DNA of 23,181 bases from CAMBDS01 sp964355675 (GTDB lineage: Bacteria; Electryoneota; AABM5-125-24; Hatepunaeales; Hatepunaeaceae). Every line of letters starts with the position of its first letter. Positions within the stretch are counted from its first letter, which is position 1. Made by a program: the position numbers and the translations under genes. A model generated the notes under the pieces. The model worked only from the letters and a program-made list of their open reading frames with translations. It was not told where the DNA came from and did not search any database. Shown one piece after another: positions 16,602 through 23,090 of this stretch. Location: contig CAYHEC010000043.1 of assembly GCA_964355675.1 (NCBI GenBank), positions 1-23,181 on the forward strand, written 5' to 3'.

Positions 16602-17393
16602 TCACTTCACCCAATGGGGTTTTCGTTTCTCAAGAAACGCTTTCGTTCCTTCGCGTCCTTCGTTGCTGGTTCTGAGCTCGGCGATCAGTGTTGCGGTGTA
16701 TTCGATGTATTCGTCGCGGGTCATTTCTGGAACGGCTCTGGCGAGACGTTTAGCGGAAGTTACTGCGGCAGGACCAGACGAGACCAGTTGCATTAACAAT
16801 CCTTCAACTTCTGCGTCAAGATTTTCTGAAGTAACGAGGAAGTTTATCAAGGCGTAGTCGAATCCTTCCTTTGCGGTAAGACGTCTTCCGGTGATGAACA
16901 GTTCGCGGGATCGGCCCTCCCCTACTTTTCTAATTACATAGGGTGCGATACAGGCCGGAACCAGACCGATTTTCACTTCAGAGAAACTGAAAAAAGCCGT
17001 ATCTACTGAAATAGCAATATCGCAAGCGGCTACCAAACCAGTGCCGCCGCCAATCGCGGGGCCGTTAACTCTGGCGATGGTCGGCTTGGGGCAGGAGGCA
17101 ATGGCGTCGAGCATGTAAGCCAAGCCGAGGGCATCCTTGTAGTTGGCGTCGAAGTTCTCCTCGCCCATTCGGCGCATCCAATCGATGTTAGCTCCAGCGG
17201 AGAAGGCCGTTCCTTCTCCGGTAATGACGACTGCACGTATCTCGTCCGTCCCGCCAACAACGTCGATTGCCTCATGAATCTCGGCGATCATCACCTCGTC
17301 GAAAGCGTTGCGAGTTTCGGGACGGTTGAGAGTTATTATGGCAACATCACTCGTCGAAGTAACTCTAATTGAAGTAGATGCAGTGACTACCAT
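16602..17393 (-). CDS. Enoyl-CoA hydratase family protein, methylglutaconyl-CoA hydratase (LiuC)-like
   Basis: A 263-aa crotonase-fold enzyme. The oxyanion-hole segments are FSAGANIDWM (64-73) and NGPAIGGGTGLVAACDIAI. The first crotonase glutamate position is replaced by glycine (GGGTG), while E139 in FSFSEVKIGLVPA is kept. The stretch SEVKIGLVPACIAPYVI closely resembles LiuC/methylglutaconyl-CoA hydratases, which hydrate 3-methylglutaconyl-CoA to HMG-CoA in leucine breakdown. That fits the MCC-type carboxyltransferase two genes upstream. ATG at 17393 starts two bases after the preceding lipoprotein gene, with GGGGA ten bases upstream. The exact substrate is inferred from sequence resemblance and context. 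Confidence 0.88.
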   Translation of the reverse strand: MVVTASTSIRVTSTSDVAIITLNRPETRNAFDEVMIAEIHEAIDVVGGTDEIRAVVITGEGTAFSAGANIDWMRRMGEENFDANYKDALGLAYMLDAIASCPKPTIARVNGPAIGGGTGLVAACDIAISVDTAFFSFSEVKIGLVPACIAPYVIRKVGEGRSRELFITGRRLTAKEGFDYALINFLVTSENLDAEVEGLLMQLVSSGPAAVTSAKRLARAVPEMTRDEYIEYTATLIAELRTSNEGREGTKAFLEKRKPHWVK

Positions 17394-17395
17394 AA

Positions 17396-17854
17396 TTAAT
17401 TTGTCCCCATTATTGCTGGAATTGTGGCAATCGCGGTTTTGTTTGAACCTGAATAGAATTTGAATGAGTAATAACCGTCCGGTGAGAAGATCAGGAAACC
17501 TTTATCAACCTTGAGTGTAACTGAAATATCCTTACCGAAAAAAGTATCAAGAGTATTTTCGGTAGTCTCGATGGAAAACTCGGTTTTAGCGCTTGGTTCA
17601 GGATTCCATGCTGGAAATGGTGGAATTTCCTCATGATAGAAGGTGCTACCGTTTGGATAGAGGACTTCCAGCTCGAGTTTAGCTCCGACTTCTACACGGG
17701 GGCGCGCCCACTCGAAAATCAAGGCATCAAATTCTTGAGGGGCCGGTTTTGTGGTTGTAAACGTCACGGAGTTGGAGGGCTTCCCGGATTTGCAACCGGA
17801 GAATATCAAAAGCATCACAACAGCGACGATTACTCTGAAATTTATTTTGTTCAT
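17396..17854 (-). CDS. Small predicted lipoprotein, unknown function
   Basis: A 152-aa protein with a clear lipoprotein signal: positively charged start (MNKINFR), hydrophobic core VIVAVVMLLIF and lipobox FSGC (Cys21). The mature part has alternating short hydrophobic segments typical of a beta-rich fold (KLELEVLYPNG, DISVTLKVDKGFLIF, YYSFKFYSG). I do not recognise the family. It starts 12 bases after the carboxyltransferase stop and ends two bases before the hydratase start, so it is embedded in the operon. A periplasmic or outer-membrane lipoprotein between two CoA enzymes is unexpected. Confidence 0.75.
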   Translation of the reverse strand: MNKINFRVIVAVVMLLIFSGCKSGKPSNSVTFTTTKPAPQEFDALIFEWARPRVEVGAKLELEVLYPNGSTFYHEEIPPFPAWNPEPSAKTEFSIETTENTLDTFFGKDISVTLKVDKGFLIFSPDGYYSFKFYSGSNKTAIATIPAIMGTN

Positions 17855-17866
17855 TATTCTCTGACA

Positions 17867-19477
17867 TTACATCCTGAAAATGCCCATCTTGTAATCTGGA
17901 ATAGGCTTATTCAAGGACATCGAAATGGCTAAAGCCAGTGCTGTTCGAGTATCGACTGGATCGAGGATTCCATCATCCCAAAGCCTTGCGGTAGCATAGT
18001 AAGGACTGCCTTCGTGCTCGTACTTGTCGAATGTCGGTTTTTTGAAGGCCGCCTGCTCCTCAGCAGACATCGGAGGCAATCCCGCCGCCGCCATCTGCTC
18101 CATTTTTACTTGAAGCAGTACTCCAGCCGCCTGTTCGCCACCCATGACCGAAATGCGCGAGTTGGGCCACATCCAAAGCAGCCTCGGCAGATACCCTCTA
18201 CCGCACATAGCGTAGTTGCCAGCTCCGTAAGAACCACCAACAATCACTGTAAAGCGCGGGACTTGTGCATTGGCGACAGCGTGAACCATCTTGGCGCCGT
18301 CGCGAGCGATCCCGCCGTGCTCGTATTCCTTGCCGACAATGAAGCCGGTGATGTTCTGCAGAAAAACCAATGGAATCTTGCGCATCGAGCAGAGTTCGAC
18401 GAAGTGTGCGCCTTTCCTGCCAGACTCACCGAAGAGAACGCCGTTATTGGCGACGATCCCGACCGGATAGCCCATGATTCTGGCGAAACCGGTCACCAGA
18501 GTCACCGCGTGAAGCTCTTTGAACTCAGAGAATCGACTGCCATCGACAATGCGGGCGATGACTTCGCGGACGTCGTAAGGCTTGCGAATGTCCGCCGGAA
18601 TGACGCCGTAAAGTTCCTTGGGGTCGTAGTAAGGGTCTTCAGGGTTCTCGCGGGCGAGCTTGAATTTATCCGGGCGGTTGAGGTTTTCGACGATGTTGCG
18701 AAGGATGCGCAAGGCGTCATGGTCGTTCTGAACGTAATAATCACTGACGCCAGAAATGCGGCAGTGAACATCAGCTCCGCCTAATTCTTCAGGTGTTACT
18801 ACAGCTCCGGTGGCGGCTTTGACAAGCGGGGGGCCTCCGATGAAGATCGTACCCTGATTGCGGACAATGACGGTCTCGTCCGACATTGCCGGGACGTAAG
18901 CACCTCCGGCGGTGCATGACCCAAGCACTGCCGAAAGCTGGGGGATACCCTCGGCTGAGAGGCGCGCCTGATTGTAGAAGATCCGCCCGAAGTGCTCTTT
19001 GTCGGGGAAGACGCCGGCTTGTTCAGGGAGAAAGACTCCGCCGGAGTCAACAAGATAAACACAAGGCAGACGATTGTCGAGGGCGACTTCCTGAGCGCGA
19101 CAGTGCTTCAGGACGGTCAGCGGGAAGTAGGTGCCGCCTTTGACGGTGGCGTCGTTGGCGATGACGAGACACTCCCTGCCATGAACGACGCCGACGCCGG
19201 TGATGATGCCTGCCGAAGGGGCTTCATTCTTGTAGATGTCCCAGGCGGCGAGAGGATTCAACTCAAGGAAGGGTGTGTCGGGGTCACAAAGGCCCTCGAT
19301 ACGTTCCCGGGCGGTAAGCTTACCGCGGGCTTTGTGGCGCTCGACATGTTGCGGGGGACCACCTTTTTTTACGAGGTCGAGACGTTCCCTAAGCTGTAAT
19401 ACGAGCTTCTCCAGCGCGGCTTTGTTAGTGGCAAATTCCGGCGAGGAGGTGACGATGTTTGATGTAATTCGGTTCAA
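17867..19477 (-). CDS. Methylcrotonyl-CoA carboxylase-type carboxyltransferase (beta subunit)
   Basis: A 536-aa carboxyltransferase that moves the carboxyl from biotin to the acyl-CoA. The N half has GGTYFPLTVLKHCRAQE, SGGVFLPEQAGVFPDKEHFG and the oxyanion motif GSCTAGGAYVPAMSDETV (186-203). IVRNQGTIFIGGPPLVKAAT and LGGADVHCRISGVSDYY follow this pattern of MCC beta chains rather than propionyl-CoA carboxylase. The C half has EYEHGGIARDGAKM, GGSYGAGNYAMCGRGY and ISVMGGEQAAGVL. The start is TTG at 19477; an in-frame TAG nine bases upstream excludes any longer start and no ATG precedes the conserved N terminus. No strong ribosome site. It leads the carboxylase operon. Confidence 0.93.
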   Translation of the reverse strand: MNRITSNIVTSSPEFATNKAALEKLVLQLRERLDLVKKGGPPQHVERHKARGKLTARERIEGLCDPDTPFLELNPLAAWDIYKNEAPSAGIITGVGVVHGRECLVIANDATVKGGTYFPLTVLKHCRAQEVALDNRLPCVYLVDSGGVFLPEQAGVFPDKEHFGRIFYNQARLSAEGIPQLSAVLGSCTAGGAYVPAMSDETVIVRNQGTIFIGGPPLVKAATGAVVTPEELGGADVHCRISGVSDYYVQNDHDALRILRNIVENLNRPDKFKLARENPEDPYYDPKELYGVIPADIRKPYDVREVIARIVDGSRFSEFKELHAVTLVTGFARIMGYPVGIVANNGVLFGESGRKGAHFVELCSMRKIPLVFLQNITGFIVGKEYEHGGIARDGAKMVHAVANAQVPRFTVIVGGSYGAGNYAMCGRGYLPRLLWMWPNSRISVMGGEQAAGVLLQVKMEQMAAAGLPPMSAEEQAAFKKPTFDKYEHEGSPYYATARLWDDGILDPVDTRTALALAISMSLNKPIPDYKMGIFRM

Positions 19478-19613
19478 TGATTTCTAATTTCTGATTTCTG
19501 ATTGTTGATTATTAATGACTGATGACTAATACTAAAAGGGAAAGACAGTTGGTACGGCGGAGGTCTGTACCCGCCTCGTCATTCCCGCGCAGGCGGGAAT
19601 CGAGTTGAGTAAA
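19478..19613. repeat. Intergenic repeats before the carboxyltransferase gene, including a dRS3-like 20-mer
   Basis: 19581-19600 is ATTCCC-N8-GGGAAT, a 6-bp inverted repeat identical in form to the neisserial dRS3 consensus and to repeats dispersed in many genomes. Next to the gene, 19486-19515 holds loosely tandem TTTCTGAT/TTGATT units. The region should hold the operon promoter, but I could not pick a convincing one. Confidence 0.6.
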
Positions 19614-19979
19614 TCACTCGATTGAATCAGCTTTCAGTTCCGATGGTATCAGGGGATCAAGATGCAAGATCAACTCCGGAATCTGAACCGATGCCATAAT
19701 CCAAACTTTCTCGATCAGCATTTCCCCATATTCGTGCGATAAGATGTTCCGTTGCGCGACAATACTTTTCCAAGGGAACTCAGGATGCGTTCGTTTGAAC
19801 ACGTCGGAAATTTTCTTGGACGCTTCACCAATAACGACGATCTGCCTTTCGACTGCGTAGCGAACTATCTTCTGGCGTGCGAATCGGTTCAGGTTAAATC
19901 CGGATGTGAACTCTACTATCTCCTTGGCGGCGTGATACATGTCCCAAAGGAAGCTAAGATCGGCCTCACCCGGCTGCAT
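19614..19979 (-). CDS. hepT: HepT-like HEPN ribonuclease toxin (DUF86)
   Basis: A 121-aa all-helical HEPN protein, the toxin of a HEPN-MNT toxin-antitoxin pair. The RNase signature R-x4-H-x-Y is intact: R77, H82 and Y84 in QRNILSHEYGEM. In studied pairs the tyrosine is AMPylated by the MntA partner to silence the RNase. The preceding VERQIVVIGEASKKIS is typical of the DUF86 family. I chose ATG at 19979 (cagg about eight bases upstream); TTG at 19985 is an alternative. It overlaps the 3' end of the nucleotidyltransferase gene, the usual arrangement of the pair. A dRS3-like repeat lies just downstream. Confidence 0.9.
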   Translation of the reverse strand: MQPGEADLSFLWDMYHAAKEIVEFTSGFNLNRFARQKIVRYAVERQIVVIGEASKKISDVFKRTHPEFPWKSIVAQRNILSHEYGEMLIEKVWIMASVQIPELILHLDPLIPSELKADSIE

Positions 19980-20283
19980 ATACAACCTGCAAACTATTCA
20001 TAATGTTCCTTTTCCGAATCGGATTGATGATCCCTTCAACTTCGACGAGGTCAACCTCGCGCCCGAAAAGCTCCTCCAACTCCTCTTGAAGGGTATAGAA
20101 ATCCCAAAGGCTCCAGTGCGAGTCAGGTTCGAACTTGACGGCGAGGTCAACGTCGCTGTCAGGCGCAAAGTCGTCCCGGAGCGCCGAGCCGAAGAGGGAG
20201 AGTTCGGCGATCTTCCATTTGAGGCAGATAGCGGAGAGCTTACTTTCGTCGAATGTAAGCGAGGCGGGGAAGTGTTTCAGCAC
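19966..20283 (-). CDS. mntA: MntA-like nucleotidyltransferase antitoxin
   Basis: A 105-aa minimal nucleotidyltransferase of the DNA polymerase beta fold. The family motif G-S-x10-D-x-D is complete: G32-S33, then D44 and D46 in GSALRDDFAPDSDVDL, with D78 in REVDLVEVEG as third carboxylate. Such proteins AMPylate the HepT toxin. The start is GTG at 20283 with GGAG about five to seven bases upstream. The stop lies 14 bases inside hepT, so translation is coupled. About 91 bases separate it from the unknown gene upstream. Confidence 0.9.
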   Translation of the reverse strand: MLKHFPASLTFDESKLSAICLKWKIAELSLFGSALRDDFAPDSDVDLAVKFEPDSHWSLWDFYTLQEELEELFGREVDLVEVEGIINPIRKRNIMNSLQVVYAAG

Positions 20284-20374
20284 TCAGACTCCAGACGGAT
20301 GTTTGATTGCAATCATCAATTCTACTATTTTATTCGTTTTGTAGCTCTTTGTAAATATTGGGACAACACTCACA

Positions 20375-20971
20375 TCAATAGGACATGAACATTTTATCAT
20401 CTTCCAAAAGTGCGTCTTCGAATTTCACAATCTCTTGTATTTTAGGTATGTCCAATCCATGACCATATTCTCGATCCCATTTATCTTTAGGATATTCTCC
20501 GTGAAATTGATCATACATCTTTCGGAAATTTGCTGGTTGAATGGCTCCAAATGCAGCTCCTTCCTCTGCAAATTTAATACTAAGTTCAATAGAGAAGTCA
20601 GGCTTCATTTTTTGAAAACCATTTGCTGTGAAATACTCGAATGCATTGCCGGTATATTTAACACGTTCGACAACTGAATTTCCAATATACTCCATAAATG
20701 TAATCGCGTTCTTAGTGCGTGAAAGCACATAATCTTCAGCAAGTTCACTCAGATAGTGTTTCATAGCTCCTGGTTTTCCTTTTAAACCAAGAAAGGCATT
20801 TCCGAAAGCATCAATCCGGTCGGAGTACTTTAACGCCAAAATCCCTCCTAATTGGAAAAAGTATGTCCAAAGAATCCAGCATTGACCAAGCTTTACGAAG
20901 GGCTTGCCGAAAAAGGGCTTATTTAGCTGTTGGTCAACCCGAATTTGAGCAGCTACTTTTACAAAACTCAT
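20375..20971 (-). CDS. Unrecognised 198-aa protein
   Basis: I do not recognise this family. ATG at 20971 has GGGAGA about six bases upstream, a strong site, and the codon use looks like real coding sequence, though the gene is visibly more AT-rich than the catabolic genes. One hydrophobic, aromatic stretch (about residues 28-47, CWILWTYFFQLGGILALKY) could be a membrane segment or a buried helix. The rest is mixed and soluble-looking with a charged C terminus (FEDALLEDDK). It sits between two toxin-antitoxin type loci and has no overlapping partner. An accessory or defence role is possible from the setting only. Confidence 0.7.
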   Translation of the reverse strand: MSFVKVAAQIRVDQQLNKPFFGKPFVKLGQCWILWTYFFQLGGILALKYSDRIDAFGNAFLGLKGKPGAMKHYLSELAEDYVLSRTKNAITFMEYIGNSVVERVKYTGNAFEYFTANGFQKMKPDFSIELSIKFAEEGAAFGAIQPANFRKMYDQFHGEYPKDKWDREYGHGLDIPKIQEIVKFEDALLEDDKMFMSY

Positions 20972-21129
20972 GAGTTCTCCCGATTCTTTGATCTTAAATG
21001 TTTGGCTAATTTAATAATTTGTTTCTTCAATAATTACGTGTTATCGCTTGGCTTTTCGCATAGGCTCAGATCTCCTTCTCCCTCTATTCCATTCAAAAGT
21101 TTTACTGGTTACCCGTGGCTGAATAGTGT
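20972..21129. other. Gap between the DUF2442-DUF4160 gene and the unknown gene
   Basis: AT-rich 158 bases. Only the ribosome site of the downstream gene (revcomp of tctccc near 20976-20981) stands out; no hairpin followed by T was found. Confidence 0.4.
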
Positions 21130-21759
21130 TCACTCCAACGCCTCGATCTTCCGAGCTCTAAGACCGTTCCGCAGTCTATCCCAATTCTGGAGTAACTCGT
21201 CTCGATGCAACTCCGCCCACTTAGTCGTTATCTTGATAGCCCACTTAGGCAGGCTGCCTTCAAGCAATTCCAGTGATTCAATGGCGAACGACGCCTTTTT
21301 TCGACCGTATCGCACTTTGAAACGAGGACAGATTCCTTCGGAGTAGATCATCGAAACGAACATTCCCATGAATCGGCTGATGTCAGGCTTTCGCAGTCGA
21401 AGAGGTCTGAAGGGCACGAGACCGTCTGGAGGATACTCATACGGAATCGGATTGAGTTCCCGGGTGCGGGGAGTGTAAACGACTTCGCCACTCCAAATAA
21501 TCGGGTGGCCGGTTGCTTCAGCCCAAAGCATATCCATGTCAAGATCAAGATTGCCGGGCCAGCTAATGGTAAAGTCCCCCCTCTTAACCCGGACTTTCCG
21601 GAAAAACTCCAAGTCCTTGAGAGGAGCAAGAATGCCAGTAAATCTATGCTCAAGAAAGCGAGCGATATCAACCTCTCCTTCTGTGCCGTCGGCAAACCAA
21701 AGATGGACGAGGTATCCTTCGCCCGGCTTGGCTTTGATGATTCGGTTGAAGTTAGTCAG
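21130..21759 (-). CDS. DUF2442-DUF4160 fusion protein, start codon unresolved
   Basis: One frame carries both domains. The DUF2442 part starts upstream of any standard start: GYLVHLWFADGTEGEVDIA, then APLKDLEFFRKVRV and the FTISWPGNLDLDMDML core. After a proline-rich linker, residues about 126-209 match DUF4160 (IESLELLEGSLPKWAI, KWAELHRDELLQNWDRL), but the usual HFH is RFK in CPRFKVRYG. The frame opens after TGA at 21772-21774. CTG at 21759 gives 209 aa; the first standard start, TTG at 21612, would remove half of DUF2442. An out-of-frame ATG at 21767 would read through if one base were missing. DUF2442 and DUF4160 often sit side by side as a suspected toxin-antitoxin pair. Confidence 0.65.
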   Translation of the reverse strand: MTNFNRIIKAKPGEGYLVHLWFADGTEGEVDIARFLEHRFTGILAPLKDLEFFRKVRVKRGDFTISWPGNLDLDMDMLWAEATGHPIIWSGEVVYTPRTRELNPIPYEYPPDGLVPFRPLRLRKPDISRFMGMFVSMIYSEGICPRFKVRYGRKKASFAIESLELLEGSLPKWAIKITTKWAELHRDELLQNWDRLRNGLRARKIEALE

Positions 21760-21803
21760 ATGGTCATTCTTTCAGGAATGTTTCCGATTATTGAATCTCA
21801 AAA

Positions 21804-22022
21804 TCACTCCTCACCAGCGTTGTTCCAATCCTTTTCCGAAACTCCAGCAGCCTTTAGAATCTTCTTCATCAGATCGACCGTAAGATCTCCGCCATGAGGA
21901 TTCGTCACGCTTATGTTTTTGGTTCCTTTGTGCATTTGTGGATGCTTGCCGCCAGCTTCGGGACCCTCATAACCGAGAATTCTCAGGCGACGAATGAATT
22001 CACGCCTCGAAACAGGCTTCAT
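21804..22022 (-). CDS. hicA: HicA-family mRNA interferase toxin
   Basis: A 72-aa double-stranded-RNA-binding-like toxin that cleaves mRNA. The catalytic histidine is H27 in GPEAGGKHPQMHKG, followed by the conserved SVTNPHGGDLTVDLMKKILKAAGVS. The N terminus (SRREFIRRLRILGYE) matches the family. ATG at 22022 overlaps the hicB stop in ATGA, so the toxin is translated after the antitoxin. No truncation or missing key residue is seen, so it looks functional. Confidence 0.93.
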   Translation of the reverse strand: MKPVSRREFIRRLRILGYEGPEAGGKHPQMHKGTKNISVTNPHGGDLTVDLMKKILKAAGVSEKDWNNAGEE

Positions 22023-22276
22023 GCCAACGCCGCTATTGTTCGTTCATCAGGTTGAACTCTCACACCATTGCAAGGTGGAACCTCAACACCGTGCCTGATA
22101 TGCGCCCAGACCCAGTCCTCGATCACTTCGGCAAGCATCTGTCGGCATTCCTCTATCGTTGCGCCTTCCGACCAGACGCCTTGCAAGCCGGGAACTGAAG
22201 CAAAGTACGTCTGGGCGTCTTCAACGAATTCGTAACGCGCGATTCGTAACGCGGCATTGATGTATTGTTGTAGCAT
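22019..22276 (-). CDS. hicB: HicB-family antitoxin
   Basis: An 85-aa antitoxin with the partial RNase H fold of HicB: YEFVEDAQTYFASVPGLQGV, WSEGATIEECRQMLAEVIEDWV and VPPC near the C terminus. It has no obvious C-terminal DNA-binding helix-turn-helix, so autoregulation would need another mode. ATG at 22276 is chosen over longer in-frame starts up to 22480 because AAGGA stands seven bases upstream and because the family begins here. Antitoxin first, toxin second is the reverse of the classic hicAB order but common. Confidence 0.9.
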   Translation of the reverse strand: MLQQYINAALRIARYEFVEDAQTYFASVPGLQGVWSEGATIEECRQMLAEVIEDWVWAHIRHGVEVPPCNGVRVQPDERTIAALA

Positions 22277-22283
22277 CGAAAAT

Positions 22284-22288
22284 TCCTT
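22284..22288 (-). promoter_or_regulatory. Ribosome binding site of hicB
   Basis: AAGGA on the minus strand, seven bases before ATG 22276. It decides against the longer open frame that begins at 22480. Confidence 0.7.
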
Positions 22289-22319
22289 CAATTCTCTTAT
22301 AGAAATTCCTCCGTCCTTC

Positions 22320-22347
22320 AATATACCACACCCTTGCCAAAAAGCAA
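22320..22347 (-). promoter_or_regulatory. Candidate hicBA promoter
   Basis: On the minus strand TATATT (22320-22325) is preceded by TG one base away (extended -10) and by TTGCTT at 22342-22347 with a 16-base spacer. It would start transcription about 35-40 bases before hicB. An inverted repeat just upstream could be its operator. Confidence 0.5.
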
Positions 22348-22349
22348 GA

Positions 22350-22380
22350 AGCGCCGCCCTTCCAGAAGAATTGCGGCGCT
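22350..22380. promoter_or_regulatory. Inverted repeat agcgccgc / gcggcgct upstream of hicB
   Basis: Eight-bp arms at 22350-22357 and 22373-22380 around 15 bases. On the minus strand it is followed by TTCTTGCTTTTT, so it could be a terminator for transcripts arriving from upstream, or an operator beside the -35 of the hicBA promoter. Confidence 0.45.
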
Positions 22381-22402
22381 CTTCGATCATTGCGAACACC
22401 AT

Positions 22403-22431
22403 TTGACTTTCGACGAGGAATGTCGTATATT
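22403..22431 (+). promoter_or_regulatory. Strong sigma70-type promoter on the plus strand
   Basis: TTGACT at 22403-22408 and TATATT at 22426-22431 are separated by exactly 17 bases. The predicted start, near 22438, lies inside the perfect palindrome CATACATGTATG (22433-22444), a possible operator. There is no known plus-strand gene downstream. Confidence 0.5.
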
Positions 22432-22545
22432 GCATACATGTATGATGTCTATTAAGCGTCATAACACATATAAGCAACAATCCACATTTCTACAAAGAAA
22501 TTTCTGTTGATGGTTAACTCTGTAAACATCCAAATAAGTGACGAC

Positions 22546-22633
22546 CTGACGGTTCTGACGAAACCTCTTATCAACCGTCAGGGTTCAATCCCCCGTCAGA
22601 TAGGTGCTCTGACGGTTCTGACGGATCTGACGG
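22546..22633. repeat. Phased CTGACGG repeats with hairpin potential
   Basis: CTGACG(G) occurs at 22546, 22555, 22609, 22618 and 22627, with 9-base steps inside the two groups and 54 bases (six times nine) between the groups. Inverted CCGTCAG copies lie at 22575 and 22593, 18 bases apart. ctgacggtt at 22546-22554 pairs perfectly with aaccgtcag at 22573-22581; the second inverted copy can pair with any of the last three direct copies. Confidence 0.85.
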
Positions 22634-22644
22634 AGTTTTGTTTT
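22593..22644 (+). terminator. Possible rho-independent terminator on the plus strand
   Basis: CCGTCAG at 22593-22599 can pair with CTGACGG at 22627-22633, followed two bases later by TTTTGTTTT (22636-22644). A competing hairpin uses the copies at 22609 or 22618. It could end a plus-strand RNA from the promoter at 22403. Confidence 0.35.
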
Positions 22645-22650
22645 ACTCAC

Positions 22651-23037
22651 TTATTCCGGTACGACCTTATAGCCGTAGCAAAGCAAGCCTTCATGCCCCT
22701 CACTGCGAATCTTGCGGAACTCAATCCGGACTCGCATACCGGTCTTGACCGTCGAAAGCTCGACATCGACCAGCATCGACGTGATGCGCGAACCGTCGTC
22801 AAGCTCCACAATCGCCATGGCATAAGGAGCCAGGTCAGAGTACTCGGCGGGGCCTGTCTGAAGGATCGTCCAGGTCAACACCTTACCGGTATGGGCGAGG
22901 ATGTGCTTTGTGGCAGTCTCGCCGCCCGGATAGACCAGTCTCGGCGGGAAGAAAATCTTGCCGGAAGTGGTCTTGGCGGCTTCGTAGCGATAGCGCTGGG
23001 GTATCTCGCGTGCGTAACGCGGGGAACGTATTTTCAT
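22651..23037 (-). CDS. Thiolase-associated OB-fold protein (DUF35) with degenerate zinc ribbon
   Basis: A 128-aa protein of the Zn-ribbon/OB-fold family that usually partners non-catalytic thiolases or HMG-CoA synthase and acts on acyl-CoA. GKIFFPPRLVYPGGE is the ribbon remnant, and the OB-fold part runs from GKVLTWTILQT through YAMAIVELDDGSRI to VRIEFRKI. In typical members the ribbon reads C-x2-C-G-K...FPPR-x-V-C-P-x-C; here those positions are K, S, Y and G, so no zinc can bind in that way. ATG at 23037 has AAGGAG seven bases upstream. Its thiolase partner would be expected just upstream, past the window end. Confidence 0.85.
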   Translation of the reverse strand: MKIRSPRYAREIPQRYRYEAAKTTSGKIFFPPRLVYPGGETATKHILAHTGKVLTWTILQTGPAEYSDLAPYAMAIVELDDGSRITSMLVDVELSTVKTGMRVRIEFRKIRSEGHEGLLCYGYKVVPE

Positions 23038-23090
23038 TGGTTTTCTCCTTAAGATTCAGTACATCAGACATTTCTATCTGTTTCTTGGGA

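Larger units (their letters stand above)
22277..22650. other. 374-base gene-free region upstream of hicB
   Basis: It contains the hicBA leader and candidate promoter, the inverted repeat at 22350-22380, the plus-strand promoter-like site, the 12-bp palindrome at 22433-22444 and the phased CTGACGG repeats at 22546-22633. Open frames across it are not supported by a family match. Confidence 0.6.

Noticed and set aside
21348..21695. Hydrophobic minus-strand frame resembling a membrane protein
   Set aside because: It is a shifted frame of the DUF2442-DUF4160 gene, whose own frame has clear domain matches.
22507..23052. Plus-strand open frame of 181 codons with Leu-Thr-x repeats
   Set aside because: Most of it is antisense to the well-supported DUF35 gene, it has no ribosome site, and only the CTGACGG part is repetitive. 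The repeat itself is reported instead.
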